Below are positions 53,848 through 64,000 of a stretch of DNA of 64,000 nucleotides, piece after piece. The position numbers and the translations under genes were made by a program. Location: NCBI GenBank assembly GCA_002682825.1, contig NOKP01000001.1:2315845-2379844 (forward strand), written 5' to 3'. The notes beneath the pieces were generated by a model. That model had not been told where the DNA came from. It ran no database searches and was given only the letters and a program-made list of their open reading frames with translations. This stretch comes from Neonectria sp. B-13. Its lineage: Eukaryota; Ascomycota; Sordariomycetes; Hypocreales; Nectriaceae. Positions within the stretch are counted from its first letter, which is position 1; each line of letters starts with the position of its first letter.

Positions 53848-55934
53848 CTAGTCGAGGTCCATAGAACTCTCGGCGTGATCGATAGTAGAGGGTGGTGTAG
53901 GTTCGGCAATTGGGAGTGCTCCGAGGTCCTTTTCGTGAGCCTCAGCGATGGCAGAGTCTTGGGGGGACGGGACATCGGGCACAGCAGCGTCTTGGCCGAG
54001 CATTGCAGCGGTGATATGCGAGGGCGGTGCTTCGCCGAGGACTTCCCGAATGCGGGCCCCCATGGCATCCATCTGAGCAAGGAGAGCCCGAAGGCTGACC
54101 TTCTCGTCGCTGGTCAACTGGCCCAGAGCAAGGTTGTCTGCGTTGGTCTTCGCCATCAGGGTCAGGACGCTGGGGTCTGCGGCAGTCTGCGGAATCGTCA
54201 GTACGGCGTGAAGGGGGAGACGGTTCAGTAGAACTCACAAGTAGCGCCGAGATCAGCTCGTCGACTCTGTCTGATCTCTTCAGCTTCAGACTTGTCAACG
54301 CCAACGAGACCTGCATCTCCTCGACAGTTCTCTGCATGTCAGAACCCTTGACTGGGTGACGGTTATCGCTGACAGGCGTTGGGAAACCACCAGAAACCCA
54401 TCGGGGTTCATCCTGGCGGGGGCCATAGCCAGCACCTCGGCGACGGAGCCTTGAGAATGGTTAGTCTGGGGAAGAGGCTGATGGCGCATCACATTACTTA
54501 CTGCTCAATGAAATCGAGGACGATTCCGGTCGGCTGAAGCTTGTAGGCGCGGCCGAATGAGTCCGGATCTGGCCAGCCAGAGTCGTTGGACGGTTCAGGC
54601 TCATCACTCCAGTCCACTTCGATGTGACCGTTGTTCTTGATACCTCGGGAGAAGGCAGGGGTGATGGGCTGGCCTCCTCTAATCTTGCGGAAGCGATGGG
54701 CCGGGCCGAGGGCTGGCGCATCTATCAAGACATCGTCGACATGCGTGGGACAGCGCCAGGTCTTGGGGACGGGAGGCACAGCCATGGGGGGGTCCAGACA
54801 ATCCAGATGCCAGTGCAACGGGCAGACGCTGCAGGAGACAATGGCGCGGACGTCGGTTGCGGATTTCTGGCAGCCATGGCAGATGACTGCTTGGCCGTCC
54901 TCACGCTGCTTGAAGAAATCAGGAACCTCCTCGTAGCCGTTCTTCTTCCTGCACCGCTTGGTTAGACTGTGTGGGACTAGACACTGCGAGAGCCAGAACA
55001 AGATGATGACCTACTTGACAGTCTTGGCGGTGGTGACCTCCTCATAATCGCCATCGGCACCAGCCTTGACGCCGTCGAATCGGGCCTGGAGCCGCTTGGG
55101 AAGGCTGAAGGCGCGCGGGATGCTCTTCTCGAGGTTGTTGAGGGCATTCGCAAAGACGCCCTTGTGCACCGGGATCCGTGACGGGTGTCGTTTGAAGAGA
55201 CACTCGTTGCAGAACCACTCGTCGGGCAAGCTCTCGGACTGCACCATGCCCACGCACTCAAAGTGGAATGACCGGGGACAGCCATCGCAGCAGACGACAT
55301 CACCTGCGGCGCCGCAAGCGGAGCAATCCTCGTCGTTGTCGGAGGCCTGGGGTTCCTGTCAGCGTCCATGTCCTGTCACATCGTCATGCACTTCCGAGTT
55401 CCAACGCGTCGGAGGCTGGCCGGAAAAGCGGATCTGCAGGGGCCACCAAAATTGCCCTTGTCTGGTGATCCTGGCTGGACCGAGGAAAAAAGACGCCACG
55501 GACTCAACAATCACCAAAGCAACCGTGGCCCCCGTTGATCCATCGCGAGAAAGCGGCGTGGACATGCCTCGAAAGCTTTTGGGGAGGGGATGAGCCACAT
55601 ACCTGTTCCTTAGATGCCCCGTTGACGGCTGGCGGCTCACCCAGGGTCCGAGGAAGCCCTGCGGCGGTTCCTCCCTTCTTCTTTACCGGTCTAGACGTAG
55701 AATTAGCACGGTTCATGTCGGGATTTGACGCTGAAGTGAAGCGGCATGTGTGAACATGGACTAAAAACGCGTGATCTTGTCCCACGCGACGCCAAGGTGT
55801 GAACCAGAATGAGAATGAGAGTGAGAGTGAGAGTGAGATGAGACGCGACTTCTGAGCCCTCGTAGTCTCTCATTTCCGTGCTTGGAGCACAATCGCCACA
55901 CTGGTGATGATTGCGCGCGCCGACGTTATTGCGG

Positions 55935-55966
<32 letters not shown>

Positions 55967-58094
55967 GTGGTGCTGTTTCTGGAAGGGAAATGTTGATGGA
56001 GTCGTTGACTTACGATGACTTGACACGGAGGCCAGATCTTTGCTTCTTGGGTGGGCGCAACGTGGGAGTGACAGCTCGCGATCCAAGGGTAGAGCTGCCT
56101 TCGCCTGGTCCTTCACCCTGGAAGGACCAGGCGACGGGGGAGGATACTGCGATGTCGACCTCATCGTGAGGCCTCTTGCTGGCGGATCGTGTGGCTCTGG
56201 TGGTGGTTGGGATCGCCATGGAGTGACGCGTTTTCCTCGTCCTCTTGGCGGGCGTCGCAACCTGTTCCTCGTCGGGGCCGCGAACTGAACTCTCGCGGAC
56301 AGTGGCACTGCTGACGAACTGACGTGCGTCCCGCCTCCTATCCCAAAATGAATCGGCATCATCGCTGGCATCGTCGGCGACAGGGACAGGGACGGCGACG
56401 GCGGCTGGCATGGAGACGGAAGCCCTGCCGCCGTTCTTGGCCGCCTTGGAAGACTTGCTGGGCAGGTTGGGGAAGAGCTGAGCAGTGGAAAGCCTGCCAG
56501 GCATACTGGCACTTGCGCTGGCGCTGGCACTGGCATCGGCCGTGGGCGTGTTGGATGCGATGCGCAGGGTGGGAGAGTTGGATGCAGACGGGTTGGACCT
56601 GGCCTGCTTGGTCTGTGAGGCGAGTGATTTGCGGCGGGTGGTGATTGGCCGAGATTTTGGCGCATCGCTGGAGTCGGGTCCGGGTCCAGGGCGAGTAGTG
56701 GGAGTGGGAGCCCCTCGACGTGCTGGGCTGGCGCTGCCCACGCTGGCTTCAGGGGACGACAGGCTCATGGCGGACGAGAGTGACGAGTCGCTTGACGCAG
56801 AGTCGCGTCGGGTTCTTTTTCGCGAGGGCGTCCTAGGCTCTCCGTTGCCGCTGCTGCTGCTGCTGCTGTTGTTTCTGGCCCTGTTGCTGATGCTGTTGCC
56901 GTTGCTGTTGCCATGGCCGCTGGCGTTGGCCGCCCGCCCCGACGCCATTTTTCGCGGCGTGTCGCGGGTGGCGTGGCTGTGGGTATGGCTCTGGCTATGG
57001 GCAGAGTGCGACGTTTTGGCCCTCTTGGCTGCTCGGCCCTCCGACTGCGGCTCCTCAGGATGCTGCAAAAGATCTCCGTAGGGTGCGGCCTTCGGTTTAT
57101 GGGGCGTGAACCGGCTGTTGGTCGATGGGGGCACGAAGTAGTAGCAGCCCTGGTTGTCCTTCTTGCCCTCACGCTTCTTCTGCTCAATCTGCTTGGAGAA
57201 CTTGCGAAGCGTCGCTGCATCCGCCGTCTGGTTGAAGACGTCCTCGATCATGGCCACAAAGCGGGCTTTGTGACAGTTTTCGTCGTAGAGCGTTCGGAGT
57301 GCCCAAGCAGTTGGGTAACGGTAGTGTTTGAGTGCTTCATCCACGGCTGCCTCCACCACCCTGTCGGTGAACTCTTTGTCCTCGGGATCCGGGCGAACAA
57401 GCTCTTCTGCCTCCTTTGCCTCCTGTGCCTCTCTGGCTTCCTCAGCCTCTTTTGCCTCCTTGGCCTCCCTGGTCGCCTTGGTCTCCTTTGGCGTGACCGG
57501 CCTCGTCACGGCGGCAGTAATAGAGCTTCTCCGGGCGCCCGACGAGCGACGAGTCCGCTTCCCCAGGGATACACGACCTGACTGGCGACGTTTCGGGGCC
57601 TCCTTGGGGTGGTAGTCGTCGTCGTCGTCGTTGTCGTCGGCCACAATCTTGACAGCGATGGACCTCCGTCGTGGCGGTGTAGGGGGAGCAGTGGAAGGTG
57701 GAGGGGAAGATGCAGCAGCCGGAGGCTTCGGGGCGGGCTCTGGGGCAGCATTGGCAGCATTGGCAGCACTGGCAGCATTGGCAGCATTTGCACCCGACGG
57801 TCTCAGAATGATCTTGCGCACCGTGGAGCCCGTCTCGGGGCCCGCCTTCTTGGTCTTGGGCAGGGCACCCAGCGGCGCCATGTTCTCCACGACGCCGTAT
57901 CGGACCAGGCCGTCATCCTCGAAACTCGCCTTGGCCTGCACGGAGGGCTCCAGCCACCGCTGCATAAAGGTCCGTGATGCCTGATTCGAAGAAGCCTTTG
58001 ACGCGTCGGCGAGTCCGCTCCAGCTGCCGGTCTGGGGCTGGGCTGGGCTCGAATAGCGGGATCGCGTAGCTCGAGTGTTTGTTGAAGAAATCAT
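53848..58094 (-). CDS. rco1: Rco1-type double PHD-finger subunit of the Rpd3S histone deacetylase complex
   Basis: The six-exon model is complement(53848..54186, 54239..54449, 54502..54948, 55015..55346, 55603..55690, 56014..58094), 1165 residues; the lengths sum to a multiple of three. The first intron (323 bp) holds a CAT microsatellite; its acceptor CTAG/ACCGG gives VKSSPVKKKGGTAAG. A conserved block in exon 1 (VEAAVDEALKHYRYPTAWAL, QGCYYFVPPS) is typical of fungal Rco1-like proteins. PHD1 lies near 728-780 (CSACGAAGDVVCCDGCPRSF, FCNECLFKRHP). PHD2 lies near 855-905 (CHGCQKSATDVRAIVSCSVC, HWHLDCLDPP). A helical segment MQRTVEEMQVSLALTSLKLK follows. Rpd3S binds H3K36-methylated chromatin and suppresses cryptic transcription in yeast. 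Start and the exon 3 acceptor are the least certain points. Exon 1 has Ala-rich and KEA-type repeats. Confidence 0.85.
55934..55966. repeat. (GAT)n trinucleotide repeat inside the first intron of rco1
   Basis: About nine GAT units on the plus strand (ATC/CAT on the gene strand) lie in the proposed 323-bp first intron. Read as protein it would be a His run, which is seen in a spurious frame. Confidence 0.9.
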
Positions 58095-59684
58095 GGTGGT
58101 GCCGGGCTGGCTCGTCGCCCCTGGGCCGCGGGACGGGCAGCGCACCTCTTCAGGCCTGGAGGGCGATGGTCAGCGGGCGGCACAGGACAACGCGGGCGGG
58201 TTGCGGGAAAGGGGGCAGAAGTTACTTGGCTCTTGTGCTGCAGCATGAATTTCTGCAGCGGGATCGCGTCTTTGGGAAGAGAGGACGCGGTTTCTTGAGG
58301 AGGAGAAAAGGGTGTGGGTAGGAGGTTGCAGGCGGGCTGCGAGACAGGCCGAGGAGGAGGCGGGCGTGTCGGACAAGGGGGCAACCCGCCGAAGCACACC
58401 CAAGAGCACTGCAAAGGCGCTGCTGCAGACTGCAGAGCACAACACCGCACAGCACAGCACAGCACAGCACAGTGAACAAGTACCGTACAATGCGCACGGA
58501 ATAGGAATAGGCACCCGCGTCGAGCCGGCTGCTTGCTCACCTCACTGATGCGTGCTTTTGTCGCCTTTGTCATTTTGCCCTTCTTGGAGTGGGGAGGGGG
58601 GGACTCAGTTGCCCGGCAGTTGAGCCCTGAGCCTCTCAAACCTCTCAAGCCTCTGAGCCTCTGAGCCTCTGAGCCTCTCTGGCTCTCCCAGTCGCCTCTT
58701 TTCCATCATGTCCTCCCTCCCGGAGCTAAGGGAGCTCCTTGATGTCTTGCGGGGAGCTCTCCACCAACTTGTGAGCTAAAACCCGCGCTCCCGTCTCTGG
58801 CTTCGAGCTTGACTTAACTCGTGCTCGACTCAACCGCCCGGCCCAGCCCCAGAGGCATGGACTTCCATCCCGGCACCGGGAGGGAGGTAGAGTGGTCCCG
58901 GCGATAAGTCCCCCTCCCCCCAGCCTCACACCTCGCACCTCACACCTTGCACCTAACACACCTGGCACCGGGCAACCAACACACACACATACTTCGTACA
59001 CAGTGCAGTATGTGGCCAGGGGGGTGAACCGCTGGATGGCGCCTGGTTGGGAGGGGAGAAGCCCAGCCGCCCCGTCTAGGACTGGCCTATGTTTTGCTTT
59101 GCTTTTCCTTGCTCGCGTTGCCTTGTGTTGCATTGGGTCCCTCGACGGCAGTTGCCTTGTTCGAGGCTCTAGCCGATCCATGCTGAGTTGGTCGGCCTCG
59201 TTCTAACTCTCACGTCTCGTCTCTCACTCTCGGCTCGTCCCGCCCTGTCTTCTCTCAACTCGGCATGCCCTGCCTTCTCTCTCTCTCTGCTCCATCACAT
59301 CACATCTCACTCGCCTTCTCATGCCTGCATCTTTCCATCTGCCCCTCAGTCAGGTACGAAATCTGGAGTCCTTGTTGAGAGAGGCGACTTGTCAGTGCCG
59401 AGCTTTGTTGGGTTTCTATATACCTGACCTTGCTCGACTACCATAGCTAACATGATGGATACCGCTTCCAGGGAGCTCTGCCGTCCCTGGCAGCCTTCGA
59501 GAGACCTGGCGCCGTGGGAAAAGCCCTCCACCAACGAGGTCGGCCCCCACGACAGCCTGGCCGTGGCCCGACTTGCCGATATACACGTCCGTAAAAAATT
59601 TGCGCCTCTCGCCCCAGTCGCCCAGTCGTCATTCAGGCTGCCCCCTATTGGCCCCTGAACCGGTCATCTCTGCATCGGCTTCAA
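58095..59684. other. 1.6 kb spacer, upstream of rco1 and downstream of the PA2G4-like gene
   Basis: The region should contain the rco1 promoter and leader. It carries CACAG units near 58445-58470, TCTGAGCC units near 58640-58675 and one ATACTTCGTAC element near 58989. Minus-strand frames here (58091-58648, 58726-59181) are low-complexity and not supported. Confidence 0.45.
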
Positions 59685-61375
59685 TTACGCCTCACCCTCC
59701 TTCTTGGTGGCCGTCTTCTTCTTGTTCTTGTTCTTCTTGTTGCCCGTGTTTCGAGACAGGGGCTGCTCCAGGATCTTGAGAACCTCCTCATCCTCAATCT
59801 TCTTGTCCGACTGGTACTTGCTCAGGTCAAGAGCGGGGGGGGCACCCAGCTTGGTCACGCCGTTCTTGGTAATGGCTATATTCGTATCAGTATAGACCTC
59901 TGTATCTGCTTCTGAACAGGCTCTCCTCTGAACTGCTCTGTTCTGCTCTCCAGACGAGGGGGGCACTTACCAAAGGTGGTGAGAAGTCTGGCGACATCAC
60001 CGTTGTCCTTGTCGCCAACCAACTCGTACTGTCGGAAGACGTTGCCTCGGACGCACTCAACGACGCCGGACTTGGCATCTCTCTCGTCCTCGAGCTGCCT
60101 CAAGCTGAAGGGGAAGGTGCCGAACTTCTTCACGACCTCGGAGAGGATCTTGCGAGAGGTAGGTCGCTTCAGGCCATAGGTCTGGTTGGTGCGGCGGTGG
60201 AGGGTGGCACGCTGGTCGATAGACTTGACCTTTCCGGAGCCGGTGCTGACACCAATCTCAACACCCCAGACCTCGCCGACCTCGGGAACGCCGTCGCCCT
60301 TGGTACCATCGGAGGGGGCAAGGACGATCTTCTTGGTACCCTCGATCTCGTTGTGGCCAAACAGCCAAGAGGTGGTGCTCTCGACAATGTGGACGTCATA
60401 AGCGCTGGTAACCTTCTCGACCAGGCTGGTGATCTTAGACTGGGTGGGGGGCTTCTGAGAGGCGGCCTTGGCCTTCTCCTCCTCGGTACCCTGAGCCAGC
60501 AGACCAGGGGGGACCATCAGTCGCAAAAGAAGCTCGTTGGCGTAGTGGGTAGCCAGGATTAGGTCGGCATTGCGGCCAGTGATAGCCTCGCCGGCCTTGT
60601 CGGCGGCAGTAGCAATGACGGTGTCGCAAACGATGGAGCCGAAGCCATCGATCTGTGCGCCGAGCTGGATCTTGATGGGCTCACCATCTTTGATCTCGGC
60701 AGTGGCCTCATTCTCATCCGAGGTGAGGGGGGTGTAGGGTGTGACGTAGGACGCGGGGGAGACGGTGGTGGGGTGAGAGAAACCTTTGGTTTGGTCAGTG
60801 ACAAGGTGCAATTGACGACGGGAGAGGTGACGGTGACAGACCCTTGTTGATCTTCTTGCCTCGGTAGACCTTGGCGACCTCCTCCTCGATCAGCTTGTCG
60901 CCCTGTTGGCAGATGTCGACGATCTTGGCGCCAGGGACGACAAGCTTCGAGACCTCGGCCAGGACCTTCTCGGAGATTTGAGCGGCGGTCTTGTACTTGG
61001 TGATGGTGTCAGGGTTGGCCAACGTGTAGTCTAAAGCAAAGGTCAGCTGCTATTGTGTGTGTTTTTTTTTTTGGCAGACACGATGAGAGGGCCGGCATGG
61101 TGTTGGTCGTGGAACAGAACGGCAGTCAACAGCTGGTGGTTGACGCAGAGCTCTGGCGTTGTGTCGATGCGAGGCGGGGCAGCTCCCAACTGAGGGGCAG
61201 GAGGGAGCACCCGCAGCGCAGGGCGCCAGGTTCTGGTGAGAGCTGCCCAGGTGGGAGGGAGCTGGTTGGGAGCAGCAGAATTTGGAGCGGCACGTATAGC
61301 AAGGAGCAGAGGCGAAGACGAGGAGACAGGAGACTCACCGACGACTTCCTTGTCGTTCGACTTGTCGTTCGACAT
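59685..61375 (-). CDS. PA2G4/Ebp1-like protein (methionine-aminopeptidase fold, non-catalytic)
   Basis: The four-exon model is complement(59685..59875, 59971..60783, 60842..61030, 61339..61375), for 409 residues. Exon 1 encodes MSNDKSNDKEVVG; a 308-nt intron then joins it to DYTLANPDTITKYKTAAQIS. The exon 2 donor (GTCTGT) is unusual but restores KINKGFSHPTTVSP. The pita-bread fold is recognisable: VDICQQGDKLIEEEVAKVYR, IKIQLGAQIDGFGSIVCDTV and LGAPPALDLSKYQ. The tail is Lys-rich (NKKNKNKKKTATKKEGEA). The family includes human PA2G4/Ebp1 and fission-yeast Cdb4 (curved-DNA-binding protein); it lacks peptidase metal ligands and associates with ribosomes and RNA, with roles in growth control. It is divergent from snf5. 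Confidence 0.9.
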
Positions 61376-62931
61376 GATGGGCAGGGTTCTCGGGGTAGTT
61401 GCGGGAAAGGGTCCAGGAATGATGAATCTGTCGTGACAGACGAATGTTGCTGGGAGTAGAGTAGGTGGAATTTGAGAGGAGGGGTTTGGGGAGGGTTTCG
61501 AGGGTTGGTGGAGGGATGGTGGAGAGATGGACGGACGGTGGAGGGGTTATTATTGTATTCCAGGTTGTTTATTAGTTAGGTTCGGGGCAAGTAAACTCGC
61601 CTGTTGTGTGCTGTGTGCGTCTCTCTCCGTCTTTGTGTGTGCGCGCGTGTGTGTGTGCATGCGCCACAGACCTCGAGCAGCATCATCCCGGATGCATGAC
61701 CAACCAACCACCAAACCCAATGCCCATCGCGAGAAACCTTGCTGTACCCCACAACTGGTACCGTAAGTAGTTAACTGACGGCCAGTGCTTTGCCTGCCTT
61801 GGCACTCGACCTAGCAGCTTGCAGGCAAGACAAAGGCGGCTCGCCTCCGCCGGGAGCAGAAAGCCAGCTCCCGCCTCGGTGCTAGGTTGGTTCAAGTTGT
61901 CGCTGGAGCTCGGTGTATTACGGCAACTAGGCCTAGCACGTACGTCTACTTGATAGATGACTTCATCCAGCCCTACTTTCCGCCTTGGGTTGCCCCTCCA
62001 ATTACTAGACTAAGTACCTAGCTCTCTGCGTGGGGTCGTTGCGTTACCCTATACCAGATATTGCCATATTTTAGATCATCTAATTGCCGGTTTCTGTCCT
62101 GGTGTCTAATGCTCCAGGTGGGCTTTCTGTGTCCTCTCCTCTCGTGGGTATCCTAGGGTTGGGTCGCATCGACTCAATGACGAAACGGGGGTATCGACTC
62201 TGTCCGTGAGGTCTACCTACCATCGATGTAAGCCACTCTGTGGACGAGCAAAACCCAATTGCGTAACAGCAGCTAGGATATACATCACAGAACAACAGGT
62301 AAGGATAGTACTAAACCCCCCAGAACGGCAGAGATCAGTTGCCACTGGAACCCAAACAAGCGCTGAAACGTAGCAGGATCCGGTTTAGATGTTGAACGGA
62401 GAAGAGACGTTGCTTGCAGTCACCTATTCGTACGTGTTTCCGTAAAGAGAGGCATGACGTGTCTGGGATGAGCTGAGTAAACCAGCCACACTTCACAGGT
62501 ACGTGCTGTGGCGCTTCGTTTCGCCCGAGCCACTTGGCTCGTGGCTAGGAAGGTACTCTATACCGCAGCCAGTACAGTATCATCGTGACAGCACAAGTCC
62601 CAGTACATGCAGCCACAAGCGCACGTACCTACTAGTAGTAGTAGCCTCCCCAACGACAGGGGCTTTCCCATTTCGCGGCGCGGCAGAATCCTCACTCTGG
62701 AGACAAATCCACGCCTTACTGCCTGGCATTTTCTGGCATCGCGCGCTGCTACACGCCTCAACCCACACACAACCACGCATCCACCATCCACCCTCCACCA
62801 TCCACCATCCACACACCCACGATTCAACACCACGACTGCCGCTTCGCGTCGCGCATCGAGACCCGAGAACCGCGCGTCCCATCATCTCCCGCCACCGTCG
62901 CGGCCCTCTCGCTGCGCCGCGACCGTCCGCC
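61376..62931. other. Divergent 1.6 kb spacer, PA2G4-like gene / snf5
   Basis: No gene is supported. A GT-type run lies near 61635-61665, CTAG/GTAG-rich patches near 62620-62645, and CCATCCAC units near 62765-62815. The final 300 bp look like the snf5 leader. Confidence 0.45.
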
Positions 62932-64000
62932 ATGGCTGCTCAGCCCTCTGCGTCCACGGCGCCTGCGACGGGCTCGACGTCGACCGCGACGTCTGGTCCC
63001 GGCAAGGACATCAGCACCAAGCCCGCCGCCGCCGACATGCCCGTTCGCACCAAGGAGACGTTCGATAAACTTATGGTCGAGCGCTTCATCACCCGTGATG
63101 CCATTGCCGCCGCCGCACTCGGCGGTCAGCTTGACCACACCCGCAAGTCCACCGCCGACACGCGCGACAAGATCCAGGAGTATCGCATGGTCCGCACAGA
63201 ATATCGCCAATGGTTCCCCCCCGGCAAGCTGTATGGCGAGGGCTACAATGGCTTCGCCAATGGATACACAGAGAACCAGGCGCCCTCCAGGATAGTCTAT
63301 CCCTCCCAGAAACCCCGACCTGGCCAGCGAACCACACCACCCCTCAAATACAAGCGCAAGGATATGCTGAAGCAGGCCGAGCAACATGAGGAGCTAGTGC
63401 CCTTGCGGCTCGAGGTTGAGTGGGACAAGATCAAGCTACGCGACACCTTCACCTGGAACCTGCACGAACGCATCCTGCAGGTCGAACTGTTTGCTGCACA
63501 GCTTGTCGAGGATATGGGCTTGAAGCCCCCGGCCTCCCAGCCTGTTTACGAGCAAGTTGTCCAACAGATGCGCGAGCAGCTCAGTGATTTCTATCCCTTT
63601 GCCTACACAGAGGAGGACGCGCTGGACCCCGAGCTCCCCTACTCCGCATACAAGAACGACGAGATGCGAATTTTGGTCAAGCTCAACATCACCGTCGGCC
63701 AGCATACACTCGTTGACCAGTTCGAGTGGGAAATCAATAACCCGGCCAACTCCCCCGAAGAATTCGCCGCCAACATGGCAAGGGATCTCTCTCTATCTGG
63801 AGAGTTCGCAACGGCGATTGCCCATTGTATCCGTGAACAGACCCAGTTGTTCACCAGGAGCTTGTACAGCATCGGCCACCCCTTCGACGGGCGACCTGTC
63901 GAGGACCCCGATCTCGTCAATGCTTTCCTCCAGACCCCTCTCCAAGCCGTCTTCCGACCACAGCAGCAGGCCAAGGACTATTCTCCCTACTTATACGAGC
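62932..64000 (+). CDS. snf5: SWI/SNF chromatin-remodelling subunit Snf5 (partial, 3' end outside window)
   Basis: The gene starts at CCATGGCT (62932) and stays open to the window end, giving 356 codons without a visible intron. After an Ala/Ser/Thr-rich N-terminus come TFDKLMVERFITRDAIAAAA and YRQWFPPGKLYGEGYNGF. The SNF5/INI1 domain follows with its two repeats: ELVPLRLEVEWDKIKLRDTF then WNLHERILQVELFAAQLVED, and RILVKLNITVGQHTLVDQFE then the SPEEFAANMARDLSLSGEFA segment. Snf5 is a core subunit of the SWI/SNF remodeller that contacts the nucleosome acidic patch and activators. A paralogue, Sfh1 of RSC, shares the domain; the N-terminal segment favours Snf5, but the missing C-terminus prevents certainty. 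Confidence 0.88.
   Translation, partial: MAAQPSASTAPATGSTSTATSGPGKDISTKPAAADMPVRTKETFDKLMVERFITRDAIAAAALGGQLDHTRKSTADTRDKIQEYRMVRTEYRQWFPPGKLYGEGYNGFANGYTENQAPSRIVYPSQKPRPGQRTTPPLKYKRKDMLKQAEQHEELVPLRLEVEWDKIKLRDTFTWNLHERILQVELFAAQLVEDMGLKPPASQPVYEQVVQQMREQLSDFYPFAYTEEDALDPELPYSAYKNDEMRILVKLNITVGQHTLVDQFEWEINNPANSPEEFAANMARDLSLSGEFATAIAHCIREQTQLFTRSLYSIGHPFDGRPVEDPDLVNAFLQTPLQAVFRPQQQAKDYSPYLYE

Noticed and set aside
62824..63387. 187-codon minus-strand frame opposite snf5
   Set aside because: It is antisense to the clearly conserved Snf5 coding sequence and explained by its codon bias.

Overview
The window is nuclear DNA of a filamentous ascomycete, most likely a Sordariomycete. Genes carry short GT-AG introns (about 46-130 bp typical, a few near 300 bp), often with CTAAC/CTGAC-like branch sites close to the acceptor. 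Starts sit in CACCATGG or AAAATGG contexts. The proteins have their natural counterparts in filamentous fungi (PH-CRIB Cla4 kinase, bZIP with DUF3425, Rco1 PHD protein, RRM-PUF protein). I cannot name the species. All exon models are hand-built from splice signals and reading-frame continuity; no transcript evidence was available.

Layout: F-box/LRR protein (+) 435-2483; bZIP-DUF3425 factor (-) 3019-4331; HAD hydrolase (-) 4806-5639, divergent from a tau55-like TFIIIC histidine-phosphatase protein (+) 6038-7155; a 5.7 kb gene-free stretch; a Myb/SANT-like protein (+) 12850-14012; Iwr1 (-) 15223-16637; a CBM48 protein with a C-terminal hydrophobic tail (+) 18910-20448; mitochondrial DEAD-box helicase Mrh4 (+) 20966-22789; an unrecognised acidic/basic disordered protein (+) 23392-25188; Tip41 (-) 25496-26404; an unrecognised 391-aa protein (+) 27419-28594 followed by a degenerate tandem repeat; Aurora kinase (+) 29494-30794; Atp23 (-) 31092-31947, divergent from glutamate 5-kinase (+) 32386-34120; Nip7 (-) 34299-34926, divergent from glycyl-tRNA synthetase (+) 35642-37900; a 3.6 kb spacer; Cla4-type PAK (+) 41515-44503; a 4.2 kb spacer with microsatellites, a motif cluster and a 100-N gap; an RRM-PUF protein (+) 48672-52272; Rco1 (-) 53848-58094; a PA2G4/Ebp1-like protein (-) 59685-61375; and the 5' part of Snf5 (+) from 62932, cut by the window end.

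This is mostly a conserved housekeeping region: translation and ribosome biogenesis (Grs1, Nip7, Ebp1-like), transcription and chromatin (Iwr1, tau55, Rco1, Snf5), signalling (Cla4, Aurora, Tip41), mitochondria (Mrh4, Atp23) and proline synthesis (glutamate kinase). The genes do not form one pathway. I saw no transposase, reverse transcriptase, secondary-metabolite cluster, rRNA, convincing tRNA or CRISPR array. The most interesting leads are a possible prenylated F-box protein, a tail-anchored glycogen-binding protein, a cluster of an 11-bp palindrome-like motif in the 45.8-47.7 kb spacer, a degenerate three-copy tandem repeat at 28.7-29.2 kb, two-start dual targeting of glycyl-tRNA synthetase, and an internal repeated basic motif in an otherwise unrecognised protein.
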